Positions 17,371 through 27,100 of a stretch of 64,000 nt of DNA are shown in pieces (position 1 is the first letter of the stretch; the number at the start of each line of letters is the position of its first letter). The notes beneath the pieces were generated by a model. That model made no database searches. It had not been told where the DNA came from and was given only the letters and a program-made list of their open reading frames with translations. The position numbers and the translations under genes are program-made. The stretch is from Streptomyces liliifuscus. GTDB lineage: Bacteria > Actinomycetota > Actinomycetes > Streptomycetales > Streptomycetaceae. The DNA lies in the NCBI RefSeq assembly GCF_016598615.1, contig NZ_CP066831.1, forward strand, positions 3,472,001 to 3,536,000, read 5' to 3'.

Positions 17371-17443
17371 TACCCCCGACCGGATTCGAACCGGCGCTAC
17401 CGCCTTGAGAGGGCGGCGTGCTAGGCCGCTACACAACGGGGGC
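17371..17443 (-). tRNA. tRNA-Glu (CTC), second copy
   Basis: 73 nt, identical to the copy at 17177-17249 over the whole gene. Confidence 0.95.
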
Positions 17444-17505
17444 CCTAGCGATCCTGCATGAGAATCAGCGGGTGCGACCCGGACTGTCTCCCTGGGAAGG
17501 ATCTG

Positions 17506-17578
17506 TACCCCCGACCGGATTCGAACCGGCGCTACTGCCTTGAGAGGGCAGCGTGCTAGGCCGCTACACAACGGGGGC
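17506..17578 (-). tRNA. tRNA-Glu (CTC), third copy with compensatory stem change
   Basis: 73 nt, the same as the other two except that a C-G pair of the anticodon stem is replaced by T-A (CTGCC/GGCAG). Both sides change, so the structure is kept. The anticodon is CTC. Confidence 0.95.
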
Positions 17579-17620
17579 TTTGCGGAGTTGATCTCCGCGG
17601 TTGCAGATGAGCTCTGCGAG

Positions 17621-17692
17621 CTGGCCTACCAGGACTCGAACCTAGACTAACGGAACCAGAAACCGTCGTGCTGCCAATTACACCATAGGCCA
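17621..17692 (-). tRNA. tRNA-Gln (CTG), first gene of the cluster
   Basis: 72 nt. The acceptor stem is TGGCCTA/TAGGCCA. The anticodon loop is TTCTGGT (CTG). Position 31-39 is a T-T mismatch (ACGGT versus TCCGT), unlike the copy at 17279, and the acceptor also differs at one pair. It is likely functional, since U-U or U-pseudouridine at this position is tolerated. Confidence 0.92.
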
Positions 17693-17781
17693 CTGAAACA
17701 CAAACCCCCGCAGGGATCCTGCTTTAGCGTGCGCCTCCGGTCCGGCCTTTCGGCCCGCTCTCCGGCGGCGCAGGAAGAACA

Positions 17782-18549
17782 TTACCTGAAGGTGGACGGC
17801 GCTCCAAAACGGGTATGGGGCCGGAGGATCGCGGGGAGTTCGGCCAGCGAGGCGATCCGGCGCAGGCCGGTGAGCCGATCCGGCACCCCGCCCGGTGCGG
17901 CGTCGGGGTCCGGGGCCGTGACGGCCCTCACTCCCCCGCGGTCGATCCAGACCGAGAACATTCCCGCGTCGGCCGCGCCCTGTCCGTCGATCTCCGGGTG
18001 GTCCCCGACGTACGCGACCTGGTGCGGCGGCAGCTCCAGGGCCTCGCAGGCCGCGTGGAACGCCTCCGCCGCGGGCTTCGAGACACCGAGCTCGGCCGCG
18101 CAGAGCACGGACTCGAATCGGTCCCGTACGCCGAGAACCCGCAGCTTGTGGTCCTGGACCCGGATGCTGGAGTTGGACAGCACGGCGTGGCGGTGGCTGC
18201 CGGCCAGGGTGTCGAGGACGGGCAGGACGTCCGGGAACAGCGCCCAGGCCGCCTCGTAGTGCCCGAGATACCGGAGGAACCAGTCCTCCGCCTCCGGGTC
18301 GGTGAGGGGCTTGCCGAGAAAGGCCCGTACCCGGTCCCGGCGGCCCTGCTCCCAGTCCACCTCCCCCGCCGCGTACCTCGCCCACTGCTGGTCGGTGAGG
18401 TCGCGCCAGTGGCCGAGGGCCTGCTCGACGGAGGCGTACCCGTCGAGCAGGCCCTCGGCCGCGAGATGTCCGCGCATACCGGCCCGGTCGGCCGTGGTGT
18501 AGTCGAAGATCGTGTCGTCCACGTCCCAGACCACGGCTCTGATCGTCAT
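17782..18549 (-). CDS. HAD-superfamily hydrolase, 255 aa
   Basis: This is a predicted phosphatase of the haloacid-dehalogenase fold. Motif I is VWDVDDTIFDY (nucleophile and acid Asp), motif II LSNSS, motif III Lys in GVSKPAAEAF, and motif IV YVGDHPEIDGQGAADAG. A helical cap with several Trp (HWRDLTDQQWARY) lies between motifs I and II. The substrate is unknown. The ATG at 18549 lies 6 nt after TACCGT (18561-18556 on the minus strand), so translation is probably leaderless. Downstream on the same strand is the tRNA cluster. Confidence 0.88.
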   Translation of the reverse strand: MTIRAVVWDVDDTIFDYTTADRAGMRGHLAAEGLLDGYASVEQALGHWRDLTDQQWARYAAGEVDWEQGRRDRVRAFLGKPLTDPEAEDWFLRYLGHYEAAWALFPDVLPVLDTLAGSHRHAVLSNSSIRVQDHKLRVLGVRDRFESVLCAAELGVSKPAAEAFHAACEALELPPHQVAYVGDHPEIDGQGAADAGMFSVWIDRGGVRAVTAPDPDAAPGGVPDRLTGLRRIASLAELPAILRPHTRFGAPSTFR

Positions 18550-18555
18550 GGTTCG

Positions 18556-18561
18556 ACGGTA
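18556..18561 (-). promoter_or_regulatory. Leaderless-type -10 box for the HAD gene
   Basis: TACCGT on the minus strand, 6 nt before the ATG at 18549. No ribosome-binding site is visible. Confidence 0.45.
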
Positions 18562-18585
18562 ACCCGATGGCGGTGGGCGCGTCCC

Positions 18586-20805
18586 TCAGTTGACCGTGGT
18601 CGTGCCGGTCAGGGCCAGGTCGGGGCCCTGGCCGTCGCGGGCCTTGGCGGTCAGGCGCCATGTGTACGTTCCCGCGACCCGGTTGCCGTCGCCCCACTTG
18701 CCGTCCCAGGAGGCGCGGACTGCGGCGGCCCTGGAATCGCCGGTGAGGTTGCGCACGACGTTGCCGCTCGCGTTGGTCAGGGTCAGGGTCCACGTCGAGG
18801 GCTTGCTCAACTGCCAGACGGGCTGCCAGGGGTCCTGGGTCGTGGGGCCCGCGGCGGCGTCGGTCTGGGCCTCCATCTGCGCGAGCGGCGAGGTGGGGAC
18901 GCCCGCGGTGACGAGCGCAACCTGGCCCTGGGCGGTGAGGTAGGCGACGTTGCCGCCGAAGCGGTCGACGGCCCAGCGGCCGGTGTTGCCGCCGGTGTTC
19001 TGGTCCGCGGTGGGCAGCACGGCCGCGGTCCGGGTGGTCGCCGTACCGGTGTGGAAGTCCGTGAGCAGCAGTTGGTGGGTGGTGCGGTCCTCCCGGACGA
19101 GGTAGCCGTCGGCGAGCCGGGACGGGCCGGCCGGGACCGTGATGTTCCGGCCCGTGGCCCGGTCGTGGACACCGGCGGGTCCGGCGCTGCCGCAGCTCCA
19201 GTAGAGCCAGGTGTTGACGGCCTGGATCTCGCTGGGGGTGCAGGGGGCGCCGGTGTTCACGGTGGCGACGTTCCGCTTGGCCTTGAGGTCGTACGCGACG
19301 ACGCTGCCCTGGGTGGTGCCGGGGGTCCACAGGCGCTGGCCCCAGATCGCGGCGGCGCTGCGGGTGCGGTCGAGGGCGGTCTCCCCGTCGGCTCCGCGGG
19401 GGAAGTCGGCGACCTTCTGGGTGGCGGGGGTTCCGCCGTTGTAGAGGACGTAACGGCCGGTGCCGGTGCCGATGCGACCGCCGGCGGAGCCGGTGGGTTC
19501 GGCGCTGTAGGTGTCGGTGCCGAGCCCGGCGACGTGCACGGACTCCTTGCCGTCCGTGCCGGTGAACAGGTAGGCGAAGCGGCCGTCGCCGAGGGCCTCC
19601 AGCTGGGGGCAGGCGGCGTCGCCGCCGAGGCAGGGCGACGAGTCGACGTACGGGCTGCGGCGGACCTGCGGGCCGGTGGGCTTCCCCGAGGCGTCCAGCG
19701 GAACGGCGTACGCGGCGTCCCAGCCGACGCTGGTCGCGTTGCCGAACATCAGCAGTTCGCCGCCGGCGAGCATCAGTCCGTCCACCGCGGCGCGACCGGG
19801 CGGCACGGTGAACACCGGCTGGGCCGAGACGTCCCCGTCGGCGGTGGGCAGGACGCGGTACACGTGCCGGTCGCTGCTCGACTTGCCGGCGTCGGCGAGC
19901 AGGCCGCCGTCCGCGGTCACCTGGTACGCCCCGTCCGCGTGGTCCAGGACCGTGCGCCTGGCCCCGGTGACGAGCGAGACGGCGGTGAGCGCCAGATCGG
20001 CGTCCGAGGAGGTGAACTCGGGGTTGCCGCTGAGGATCTGGTCGCCCACGACCCCGAGGGCGTTGTAGGGGAAGGTGACCGTGGCGGGTTCGGTGCCGGG
20101 CGCCGAGTCCACCCGGATCGCCTTCCTGTTCACCACGACCCAGCGGTCGTTGAAGGTGATCACCGGTTCGGCGCCGACGCCTGCGACGTACGTACGGAAT
20201 GTGCCGTCCGCGAGGTCGACGAGACCCACGGAGGTAGCGCCCTCCAGGGTGTAGGCGACGGCGAGGCGGCGGACCGAGCCGCCGGTCACATACGTGCCGG
20301 TGGGCTGGGCGCCGGGCGGCAGGCCGGTGACCGGGAGGTCGGTGGTCGTGCCGCCGGCGGCGGCGCGCAGGACGTGCAGGGCGCCGTCGGCGTCCTGGGT
20401 GAGCACGCTCCAGCCCGACATGGCCTTGTACGTCTGACCCGCCGGGATCGTGACGGTGGCGGTCACGCCGGTGGAGCGGTGCTCCTGGGCGACGGTGCTG
20501 CCCGACCTGCTGCTGATCACGACGTCGGTGCCGGTGGCCAGGTCGTCCGGGCCCGCGTGCTGCGGCGGCGTGACGCCCGGGAAGTCGGACCAATGGGGGT
20601 TGGCGAGCCACCCGATCTCGTACTGGAATCCGGAGGCCCCCGCCCACCTGAACCGGACCTCGGTCGGCTTGGTGTAGTTCAACTGCGTGGTGGCGACCGG
20701 GGTGTCGGCATTCGGCGCGGCCTCGGCCGGTGCGGTCAGCACGGCCCCCGACAACGCCATCGCCCCACTTACGGCGATTCCCACAAGTCTTCGTGAACGG
20801 GTCAC
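18586..20805 (-). CDS. Secreted protein with FlgD-Ig-like C-terminal domain, 739 aa
   Basis: A Sec signal peptide (RSRRLVGIAVSGAMALSGAV, cleavage after AEA-A near residue 31) leads into a long beta-rich region. This region has repeated YVLYNGG, GDGRFAYLF and DRWVVV-type strands that suggest a propeller fold. The last 90 residues (WTLTLTNASGNVVRNLTG to TYTWRLTAKARDG) match the FlgD-type Ig domain often found at the C-terminus of Streptomyces secreted proteins. The GTG at 20805 follows GGGGAGGGGAAC. No catalytic motif is recognised; the ligand is unknown. Confidence 0.82.
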   Translation of the reverse strand: MTRSRRLVGIAVSGAMALSGAVLTAPAEAAPNADTPVATTQLNYTKPTEVRFRWAGASGFQYEIGWLANPHWSDFPGVTPPQHAGPDDLATGTDVVISSRSGSTVAQEHRSTGVTATVTIPAGQTYKAMSGWSVLTQDADGALHVLRAAAGGTTTDLPVTGLPPGAQPTGTYVTGGSVRRLAVAYTLEGATSVGLVDLADGTFRTYVAGVGAEPVITFNDRWVVVNRKAIRVDSAPGTEPATVTFPYNALGVVGDQILSGNPEFTSSDADLALTAVSLVTGARRTVLDHADGAYQVTADGGLLADAGKSSSDRHVYRVLPTADGDVSAQPVFTVPPGRAAVDGLMLAGGELLMFGNATSVGWDAAYAVPLDASGKPTGPQVRRSPYVDSSPCLGGDAACPQLEALGDGRFAYLFTGTDGKESVHVAGLGTDTYSAEPTGSAGGRIGTGTGRYVLYNGGTPATQKVADFPRGADGETALDRTRSAAAIWGQRLWTPGTTQGSVVAYDLKAKRNVATVNTGAPCTPSEIQAVNTWLYWSCGSAGPAGVHDRATGRNITVPAGPSRLADGYLVREDRTTHQLLLTDFHTGTATTRTAAVLPTADQNTGGNTGRWAVDRFGGNVAYLTAQGQVALVTAGVPTSPLAQMEAQTDAAAGPTTQDPWQPVWQLSKPSTWTLTLTNASGNVVRNLTGDSRAAAVRASWDGKWGDGNRVAGTYTWRLTAKARDGQGPDLALTGTTTVN

Positions 20806-20986
20806 GTTCCCCTCCCCTGAAACATGGTGAACACGCGCATCATGTGCGCCCGAAACATCCAATGTCCGCGGGGAGAGCGGGAGTTGGCCGGAGGGGTGAA
20901 CTCCGGGTGTCGACTCCGTGTACGCGAGAGGGGCGGCGCCCGAACCGGACGCCGCCCCTCTGTGTGTGCGCTGTGTGGCCGTGCGC

Positions 20987-22462
20987 CTAGGCGGTCAGCT
21001 TCGCCAGCGCCGCGTCGATACGGGCCAGCGTCTTCTCCTTGCCCAGGATCTCCAGGGACTCGAAGAGCGGCAGGCCGATCGTGCGGCCCGTGACGGCGAC
21101 GCGGACCGGGGCCTGCGCCTTGCCGAGCTTGAGGCCGTGCTCCTCGCCGGCGGCCAGGACGGCCTCCTTGAGGGAGTCGGGCGAGGTCCAGTCGGCCGCG
21201 TCCAGCTTCTCGCGGGCCGTACGGAGCAGCGCGTCGCTGCCCTCCTTCATGGCCTTCGTCCAGGACGCCTCGTCGAAGGCCGGCTCCGGCAGGAACAGGA
21301 AGTCGACGTTGTCCGTGATCTCGGAGAGGACCTTGAGGCGGGTCTGGGCGTGCGGGGCGATCGCGTCCCACTGGGCCTGGTCGAAGTCCTCGGGCGCCCA
21401 GGGCGCGAAGGGGGCCTTCAGCCAGGGGGCGCAGCGCTCGGCGAAGTCCTTCACGTCGAGCAGGCGGATGTGGTCGGCGTTGATCGCCTCGGCCTTCTTG
21501 AGGTCGAAGCGGGCCGGGTTCGGGTTCACGTCCGTGACGTCGAAGGCCGCGACCATCTCGTCCATCGAGAAGATGTCCTGGTCGGCGGAGAGCGACCAGC
21601 CGAGCAGGGAGAGGTAGTTGAGCAGGCCCTCCGGGAGGAAACCGCGCTCCCTGTAGAGGTTCAGCGAGGACGACGGGTCGCGCTTGGAGAGCTTCTTGTT
21701 GCCCTCGCCCATCACGTACGGCAGGTGCCCGAAGGCGGGCACCGACTTGGCGACGCCCAGCTCGGCGAGCGCCTTGTAGAGGGCGATCTGGCGCGGGGTG
21801 GAGGAGAGCAGGTCCTCGCCGCGCAGGACGTGGGTGATCTCCATCAGGGCGTCGTCGACGGGGTTCACGAGCGTGTAGAGCGGGGCTCCGTTGGCTCGTA
21901 CGATCCCGTAGTCCGGGACGTTCTCCGGGAGGTACGTGATCTCGCCGCGGACCAGGTCCCTGAAGGTGATCGTCTCGTCGGGCATGCGGAAGCGGACGAT
22001 GGGGGCGCGGCCCTCGGCCTCGTACGCGGCCTTCTGCTCGGCGGTCAGCTCGCGGCAGTGGCCGTCGTAGCCGGACGGCTTGCCGGCGGCGCGGGCGGCG
22101 TCGCGGCGGGCGTCCAGCTCCTCCGTGGAGCAGTAGCAGTGATAGGCGCGGCCCGCCTCCAGGAGCTTGGCCGCCACATCGCGGTAGATGTCCATCCGCT
22201 GCGACTGGCGGTACGGCTCGTGCGGGCCGCCGACCTCGGGGCCCTCGTCCCAGTCGAAGCCCAGCCAGCGCATCGAGTCGAGCAGCTGGCCGTACGACTC
22301 CTCGGAGTCGCGGGCCGCGTCGGTGTCCTCGATGCGGAAGACCAGGGTGCCCTCGTTGTGCCGGGCGAACGCCCAGTTGAACAGGGCGGTGCGGACCAGG
22401 CCCACGTGGGGGTTGCCGGTCGGGGACGGACAGAAACGTACGCGGACGGTCGCGTTAGCCAC
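20987..22462 (-). CDS. gltX: Glutamyl-tRNA synthetase, 491 aa
   Basis: GltX charges tRNA-Glu and, in organisms lacking GlnRS, also tRNA-Gln as a substrate for the GatCAB amidotransferase. The HIGH-type motif is in [19 protein letters not shown], the second signature is KLSKRD, and the [12 protein letters not shown] zinc-like region is present. The GTG at 22462 overlaps the upstream hydrolase stop by 8 bp, so expression is coupled. Five tRNA genes for Glu and Gln lie about 3.3 kb downstream on the same strand. Confidence 0.96.
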   Translation of the reverse strand: MANATVRVRFCPSPTGNPHVGLVRTALFNWAFARHNEGTLVFRIEDTDAARDSEESYGQLLDSMRWLGFDWDEGPEVGGPHEPYRQSQRMDIYRDVAAKLLEAGRAYHCYCSTEELDARRDAARAAGKPSGYDGHCRELTAEQKAAYEAEGRAPIVRFRMPDETITFRDLVRGEITYLPENVPDYGIVRANGAPLYTLVNPVDDALMEITHVLRGEDLLSSTPRQIALYKALAELGVAKSVPAFGHLPYVMGEGNKKLSKRDPSSSLNLYRERGFLPEGLLNYLSLLGWSLSADQDIFSMDEMVAAFDVTDVNPNPARFDLKKAEAINADHIRLLDVKDFAERCAPWLKAPFAPWAPEDFDQAQWDAIAPHAQTRLKVLSEITDNVDFLFLPEPAFDEASWTKAMKEGSDALLRTAREKLDAADWTSPDSLKEAVLAAGEEHGLKLGKAQAPVRVAVTGRTIGLPLFESLEILGKEKTLARIDAALAKLTA

Positions 22463-23243
22463 GCTTGATCACCTTGTTGGTGAGAGTGCCGATGCCTTCG
22501 ATGGTGACGGCGACCTCGTCGCCGACAGTGAGCGGGCCGACCCCCGCGGGGGTGCCCGTGAGGATCACGTCGCCGGGGAGCAGCGTCATGGCCTCGGTGA
22601 TGTTGACGATCAGGTCCTCGACGGAGTGGATCATCTCGCTGGTGCGGCCCAGCTGGCGCTGTTGGCCGTTGACCGTGCACATGATGGTCAGGTCGGACGG
22701 GTCGAGGTCCGTCTCTACCCAGGGGCCGAGCGGGCAGGAGGAGTCGAAGCCCTTGGCCCGCGCCCACTGCTTCTCGCGCTTCTGGACGTCACGTGCGGTG
22801 ACGTCGTTGGCGCAGGTGTAGCCGAGGATGACGTCCTTGACCCGCTCGCGCGGGACCTCGCGGCACATCCGGCCGATGACGACGGCCAGCTCGGCCTCGT
22901 GGTGCACCTCGTTGGAGAAGGAGGGGTACGCGATCTCGTCGCCGGGGCCGATCACCGAGGTGGACGGCTTGAAGAAGGCGAACGGGGCGTCGGGCACCTC
23001 GTTGCCCATCTCCCTGGCGTGCTCCGCGTAGTTGCGGCCGAAGGCCACGACCTTGTTGGGGAGCATGGGCGGCAGGAGCCGGACCTTGTTCAGCGGGACC
23101 TTCGTGCCGGAGAGCTCGAAGTCCGTGAACGGGATGCCCTTGATGATGTCGAGCACGAGCCCGCCGGTCGACCCAGGAGGGCTCTCGCCCTCGACCGCGC
23201 CGAACGCGACGTTGCCGTCGATGGAGAACCTGGCGATGCGCAC
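22455..23243 (-). CDS. Fumarylacetoacetate hydrolase-family protein, 262 aa
   Basis: FAH-family enzymes hydrolyse or decarboxylate beta-diketo acids with a divalent metal. Metal ligands are visible as [11 protein letters not shown] (Glu, Glu) and [12 protein letters not shown] (Asp), with the [11 protein letters not shown] motif near the C-terminus. The N-terminal region ([19 protein letters not shown]) is the usual small cap. It starts with GTG at 23243. Its overlap with gltX is conserved in Streptomyces by memory. The substrate could be an acylpyruvate; not resolved. Confidence 0.9.
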   Translation of the reverse strand: MRIARFSIDGNVAFGAVEGESPPGSTGGLVLDIIKGIPFTDFELSGTKVPLNKVRLLPPMLPNKVVAFGRNYAEHAREMGNEVPDAPFAFFKPSTSVIGPGDEIAYPSFSNEVHHEAELAVVIGRMCREVPRERVKDVILGYTCANDVTARDVQKREKQWARAKGFDSSCPLGPWVETDLDPSDLTIMCTVNGQQRQLGRTSEMIHSVEDLIVNITEAMTLLPGDVILTGTPAGVGPLTVGDEVAVTIEGIGTLTNKVIKRG

Positions 23244-23349
23244 GAGATGCCTGCGCCCCTCACTGAGCTGGCTGGAGTCTGACGCTCCAGGCTAACGCGG
23301 GAGAGGGGCGCGACCTCGCGGAACTGCGGCTGGATGGGGCGTGGGACCG

Positions 23350-23538
23350 TTACTCCGCCGCCATGGCGGCGACCGGGGCGTCCATCAGGATCGTGCGCCG
23401 GGGGTTGGCGGTCTGTGCGGGGAGCTCGACGGAGTGCTCCTGCTGCTCCGGCGTACGCAGTTCTTCGGCGTCCTCGAGGTGCGCCAGCGTCGTGCGTCGC
23501 GGGTTGGCTATGTTGAGGAACATCATCGTCGTCTTCAT
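23350..23538 (-). CDS. Small peptide with duplicated NPRRT motif, 62 aa
   Basis: Read from ATG at 23538 it begins MKTTMMFLNIANPRRTTL and, after an acidic stretch (EDAEELRTPEQQEHSVE), repeats the motif as TANPRRTIL before a small hydrophobic end. The two copies of A-N-P-R-R-T-x-L are 32 residues apart. A longer form from ATG at 23619 (89 aa) is possible; neither start has a clear Shine-Dalgarno. I do not recognise a family with known function. The acidic leader-like centre and short repeated motif could fit a modified-peptide precursor or a small docking protein, but no modifying enzyme is adjacent. Confidence 0.55.
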   Translation of the reverse strand: MKTTMMFLNIANPRRTTLAHLEDAEELRTPEQQEHSVELPAQTANPRRTILMDAPVAAMAAE

Positions 23539-23639
23539 CTGCGGTTTCGGACCCTGTCGGTATGGGCGCCGGGCGGCTTCGGAAACCGCCGCGCGGGCGC
23601 GGGTTGTCGGATTTGCCATCCCTGTAAAGCGTCAGGCTA

Positions 23640-24140
23640 AACATGCGCTTCCCTGTGGAACGCGTGAAGGCGACGTGATCGTCGTGTGAGTTTCCTCACT
23701 CACAGGTAGACAATCCGGTCAATGTGGACTCTCAACTCGCCCTACCGAAACGGACATTGCTCCACTGAAGCCCCTATTCCGCTCCTGATCATGGCGACTG
23801 GGACACCGCTTGCAGGCGAATGACTCGTGCACCTGTGTCCGATATAAACGGAATCGCTTTCCACATGCCGTAACACCGCCTTCACTAGGTGTCACGATGG
23901 TCACAGCATGACCCATGGGCCTTGTTGGAGATCCGGCACTGTGCTGGAATTCCACGGAACCGCCGCGGGATCGAACCGGCGCGCAAGGGGCGCGAACGCA
24001 GCGCCGAGTGGCGGCGGGAAGGGGGGCCTGCGCCGGTCACTCACGACCACACATGGGGGCGCGTTCAGGGCGCTCCCAAGACGCCGACACCGTCTCGCCG
24101 TTCACGCGGAGAGGCGCCTGGTCCAGAGGTTGCGACGCTA
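23640..24140. other. 500-nt region upstream of conservon 1
   Basis: The region is AT-richer than its surroundings from about 23690 to 23900. An inverted repeat TGTGAGT-N6-ACTCACA lies at 23685-23704. From 23889 the cvnA1 frame is open without stops, but no ribosome-binding site supports a start there. It likely holds promoters for the divergent NPRRT gene and cvnA1; I could not place boxes with confidence. Confidence 0.5.
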
Positions 24141-27100
24141 GTGCAGGGACGTTTCAAGAGGGATGGCAGCGCTTCGGCGGAGCCGGAGCCGCACGGCGGG
24201 ACCGGCACCGGTTCCTCGCCCCAGCACGCCCAGAACCAAGGACCGGCAGGGGCCGGCGACGGGGGTGAGCGCTCTTCGCGCCCCGGTGCGCCCAAGGGTG
24301 CCCAGGGCAAGGGCGGTCCGACCGCGGTGACCGGTGGCCCGGGGGCCCCGCCCGCCGCACCGCCCAAGGCCAAGAACCCCAGTGGCCCCGGCTCGCGAAT
24401 AGCTCTGCGCAACTGGCGCATCTCCACGCGTCTGGTGTCGCTGCTCGCGCTGCCCGTGGTCGCCGCCACCTCGCTGGGCGCCCTGCGCATCAGCGACACG
24501 ATGGACGAGATCCAGCAGCTCGAGAACATGAAGCTGCTGACCGACATGACGAAGCAGGCGACCGAGCTCGCCGCCGCGCTCCAGGAGGAGCGCGACAAGT
24601 CGGCCGGTCCGCTCGCCAACGGCACGAAGGCGTCCGACTTCACCGTCAAGGGCGTCCGCGACAAGACGGACCGTGCGCGTGCCGCCTTCATGGAAGGCAC
24701 CCACGAGCTCGACGACGCGGGCAACAACGAGAACCTCGACGGCGTCCGGGACAACGTGGTGGCCATCGCCACCCAGCTGAACACCCTGAGCGGCATCCGC
24801 AACAACGCCTTCCAGGACGAGAAGAACTCCTCCCAGTCGGTCGAGTCGTACCACCGGCTGATCGAGCAGCTGCTCGGCCTCTCCCAGGACATGGCCGAGG
24901 CGACCAGCAACCCGGAGATGATCCAGCGCACGCGCGCCCTGGCGGCCTTCTCCACCGCCAAGGAGTACGCGTCCATCCAGCGTGCGGTCATCGCGGCGGC
25001 CCTGCCGGCCACCGACGCCACGTACGGCGATCTCTCCGAGAACGACCGGCAGTACGGCCTCTCGGCCTTCGAGAACCAGAAGGCCGAGCTCACCAGCTTC
25101 GCCAGCATCTACGAGGGCAACTCGCGCGAGCTGACGAAGCCGCTCGACGAGCCGAGCCCGACCATCAAGGCGGCCGACACCTACGCGGAGCGTGTGCTCC
25201 GGCGTGAGAACGGTCTGCAGCTGCGTGACAAGCGCTCGTACCTGGACTGGGTGGACGCCGACTCGTCCAAGATCCAGGAAATGTCGAAGATCGAGCTCAC
25301 GCTGCTCAACGAGATGGAGCAGAAGGCCCGCGAGCTGCGCAACGAGGCCGAGCAGGAAGCGATCATCTCCGGTGCGCTGATCCTGCTGGTGCTCGGTGTC
25401 TCGCTGGTCGGCGCCTTCGTGGTGGCCCGCTCCATGATCCGCTCGCTGCGCCGCCTCCAGGACACCGCGACGAAGGTCGCCCAGGACCGGCTGCCCGAGC
25501 TGGTCAAGCAGCTCTCCGAGTCCGACCCGCAGGACGTCGACACGTCCGTCGAGTCGGTCGGTGTGCACTCCAAGGACGAGATCGGCCAGGTGGCCGCGGC
25601 CTTCGACGACGTGCACCGCGAGGCCGTACGACTCGCCGCCGAGCAGGCCCTTCTGCGAGGCAACGTCAACGCGATGTTCACCAACCTCTCGCGCCGCTCC
25701 CAGGGCCTCATCCAGCGTCAGCTCTCGCTCATCTCCGAACTGGAGTCCCGCGAGGCCGACCCGGACCAGCTGTCCTCACTGTTCAAGCTCGACCACCTCG
25801 CGACCCGCATGCGCCGTAACGGCGAGAACCTCCTCGTCCTCGCCGGTGAAGAGCCCGGCCGCCGCTGGACCCGTCCGGTCCCGCTGGTCGACGTGCTCCG
25901 CGCCGCCGCCTCCGAGGTGGAGCAGTACGAGCGCATCGAACTGTCGGCGGTGCCCACCACCGAGGTCGCCGGCCGCGTGGTCAACGACCTCGTGCACTTG
26001 CTCGCCGAGCTGCTGGAGAACGCCACGTCGTTCTCCTCCCCGCAGACCAAGGTCAAGGTCACCGGTCACGCGCTGCCCGACGGCCGCGTACTGATCGAGA
26101 TCCACGACACCGGTATCGGCCTCTCGCCCGAGGACCTCGCGGCGATCAACGAGCGGCTCGCCTCGCCGCCCACCGTGGACGTCTCGGTCTCCCGCCGCAT
26201 GGGTCTGTTCGTGGTCGGCCGGCTGTCCCAGCGCCACGGCATCCGCATCCAGCTCCGCCCGTCCGACTCCGGTGGTACGACCGCGCTGGTCATGCTGCCC
26301 GTCGATGTCGCCCAGGGCGGCAAGAAGGTTCCGGGCAACAAGCAGGGCCAGGGCGTTCCCAACAGCGGCGGCCCCGCCGCCGCGCAGGCCGCGGCCGGTG
26401 TCGCGGCGGCCCGCCGGGGCGGCGCCGGAGGCGGTCCCGCCCTCGGCGCGGGTGCTCCCACCGGCGGCAACGGCGGACGGCTCAACGCCGGTCCGCAGCG
26501 CGGCCAGGTCGGTGCCGGCACCGGAGCGCGTGCCGCGCTGCCCAGGCCGGACGCGGGCGGCCGCCCGGGCGGACCGGGTGGATCGCGTGGCCCCCAGCAG
26601 CCCCCGCAGGGCAGGCCGGCCCCGGCCGGTGCCGGTGCCCCGCAGGCCTTCAACGACTTCGGCGGCAACGACTCCGGCCGGCAGGACGCATTCGGCGGCG
26701 GACGCCAGGACACGATGGGCGGCAACAACCGCGGCCCCGTGCCCCCGCAGCCCCAGCAGCGTCCGACCGGTGGCGACCAGGGCCGCCGTCCGCCCCAGCA
26801 GCCGCAGCTGCCGCCGCGCGGTGGTCCGCGTGCCGAGCTGCCCGGCGGAAACCCGCAGCCGCGGGTGCCCAGCTGGAGCGACGACAACGCGCAGCCGCCG
26901 GTGCCGCGTTCCTCGATGGACGCCCCGCGCGGCCACGAAGAGCCGGACGCCACCTCGCAGATGCCCCGGATCAACGACCGGCAGGGACCGGGTGGACCCG
27001 CGTCCACCTCGGAGTTCCCGCGGATCGACGACCGTCAGGGTGCCGGTTCCACGGGCGAGTACCCGCGGCCGGACTACGACGCCCCGCGTTCCGGCGCGGG

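Noticed and set aside
17177-17692. Regularly spaced similar units resembling a CRISPR array
   Set aside because: The units are complete tRNA-Glu and tRNA-Gln genes with cloverleaf structure.
17678-20647. Minus-strand open frame of 989 codons running over tRNA, HAD and secreted-protein genes
   Set aside because: It overlaps two genes in other frames and a tRNA, and reads as Arg/Pro/His-rich noise.
23889-24140. N-terminal extension of CvnA1 to 23889
   Set aside because: No ribosome-binding site, odd composition, and the GTG at 24141 has the same initiation context as cvnA2.
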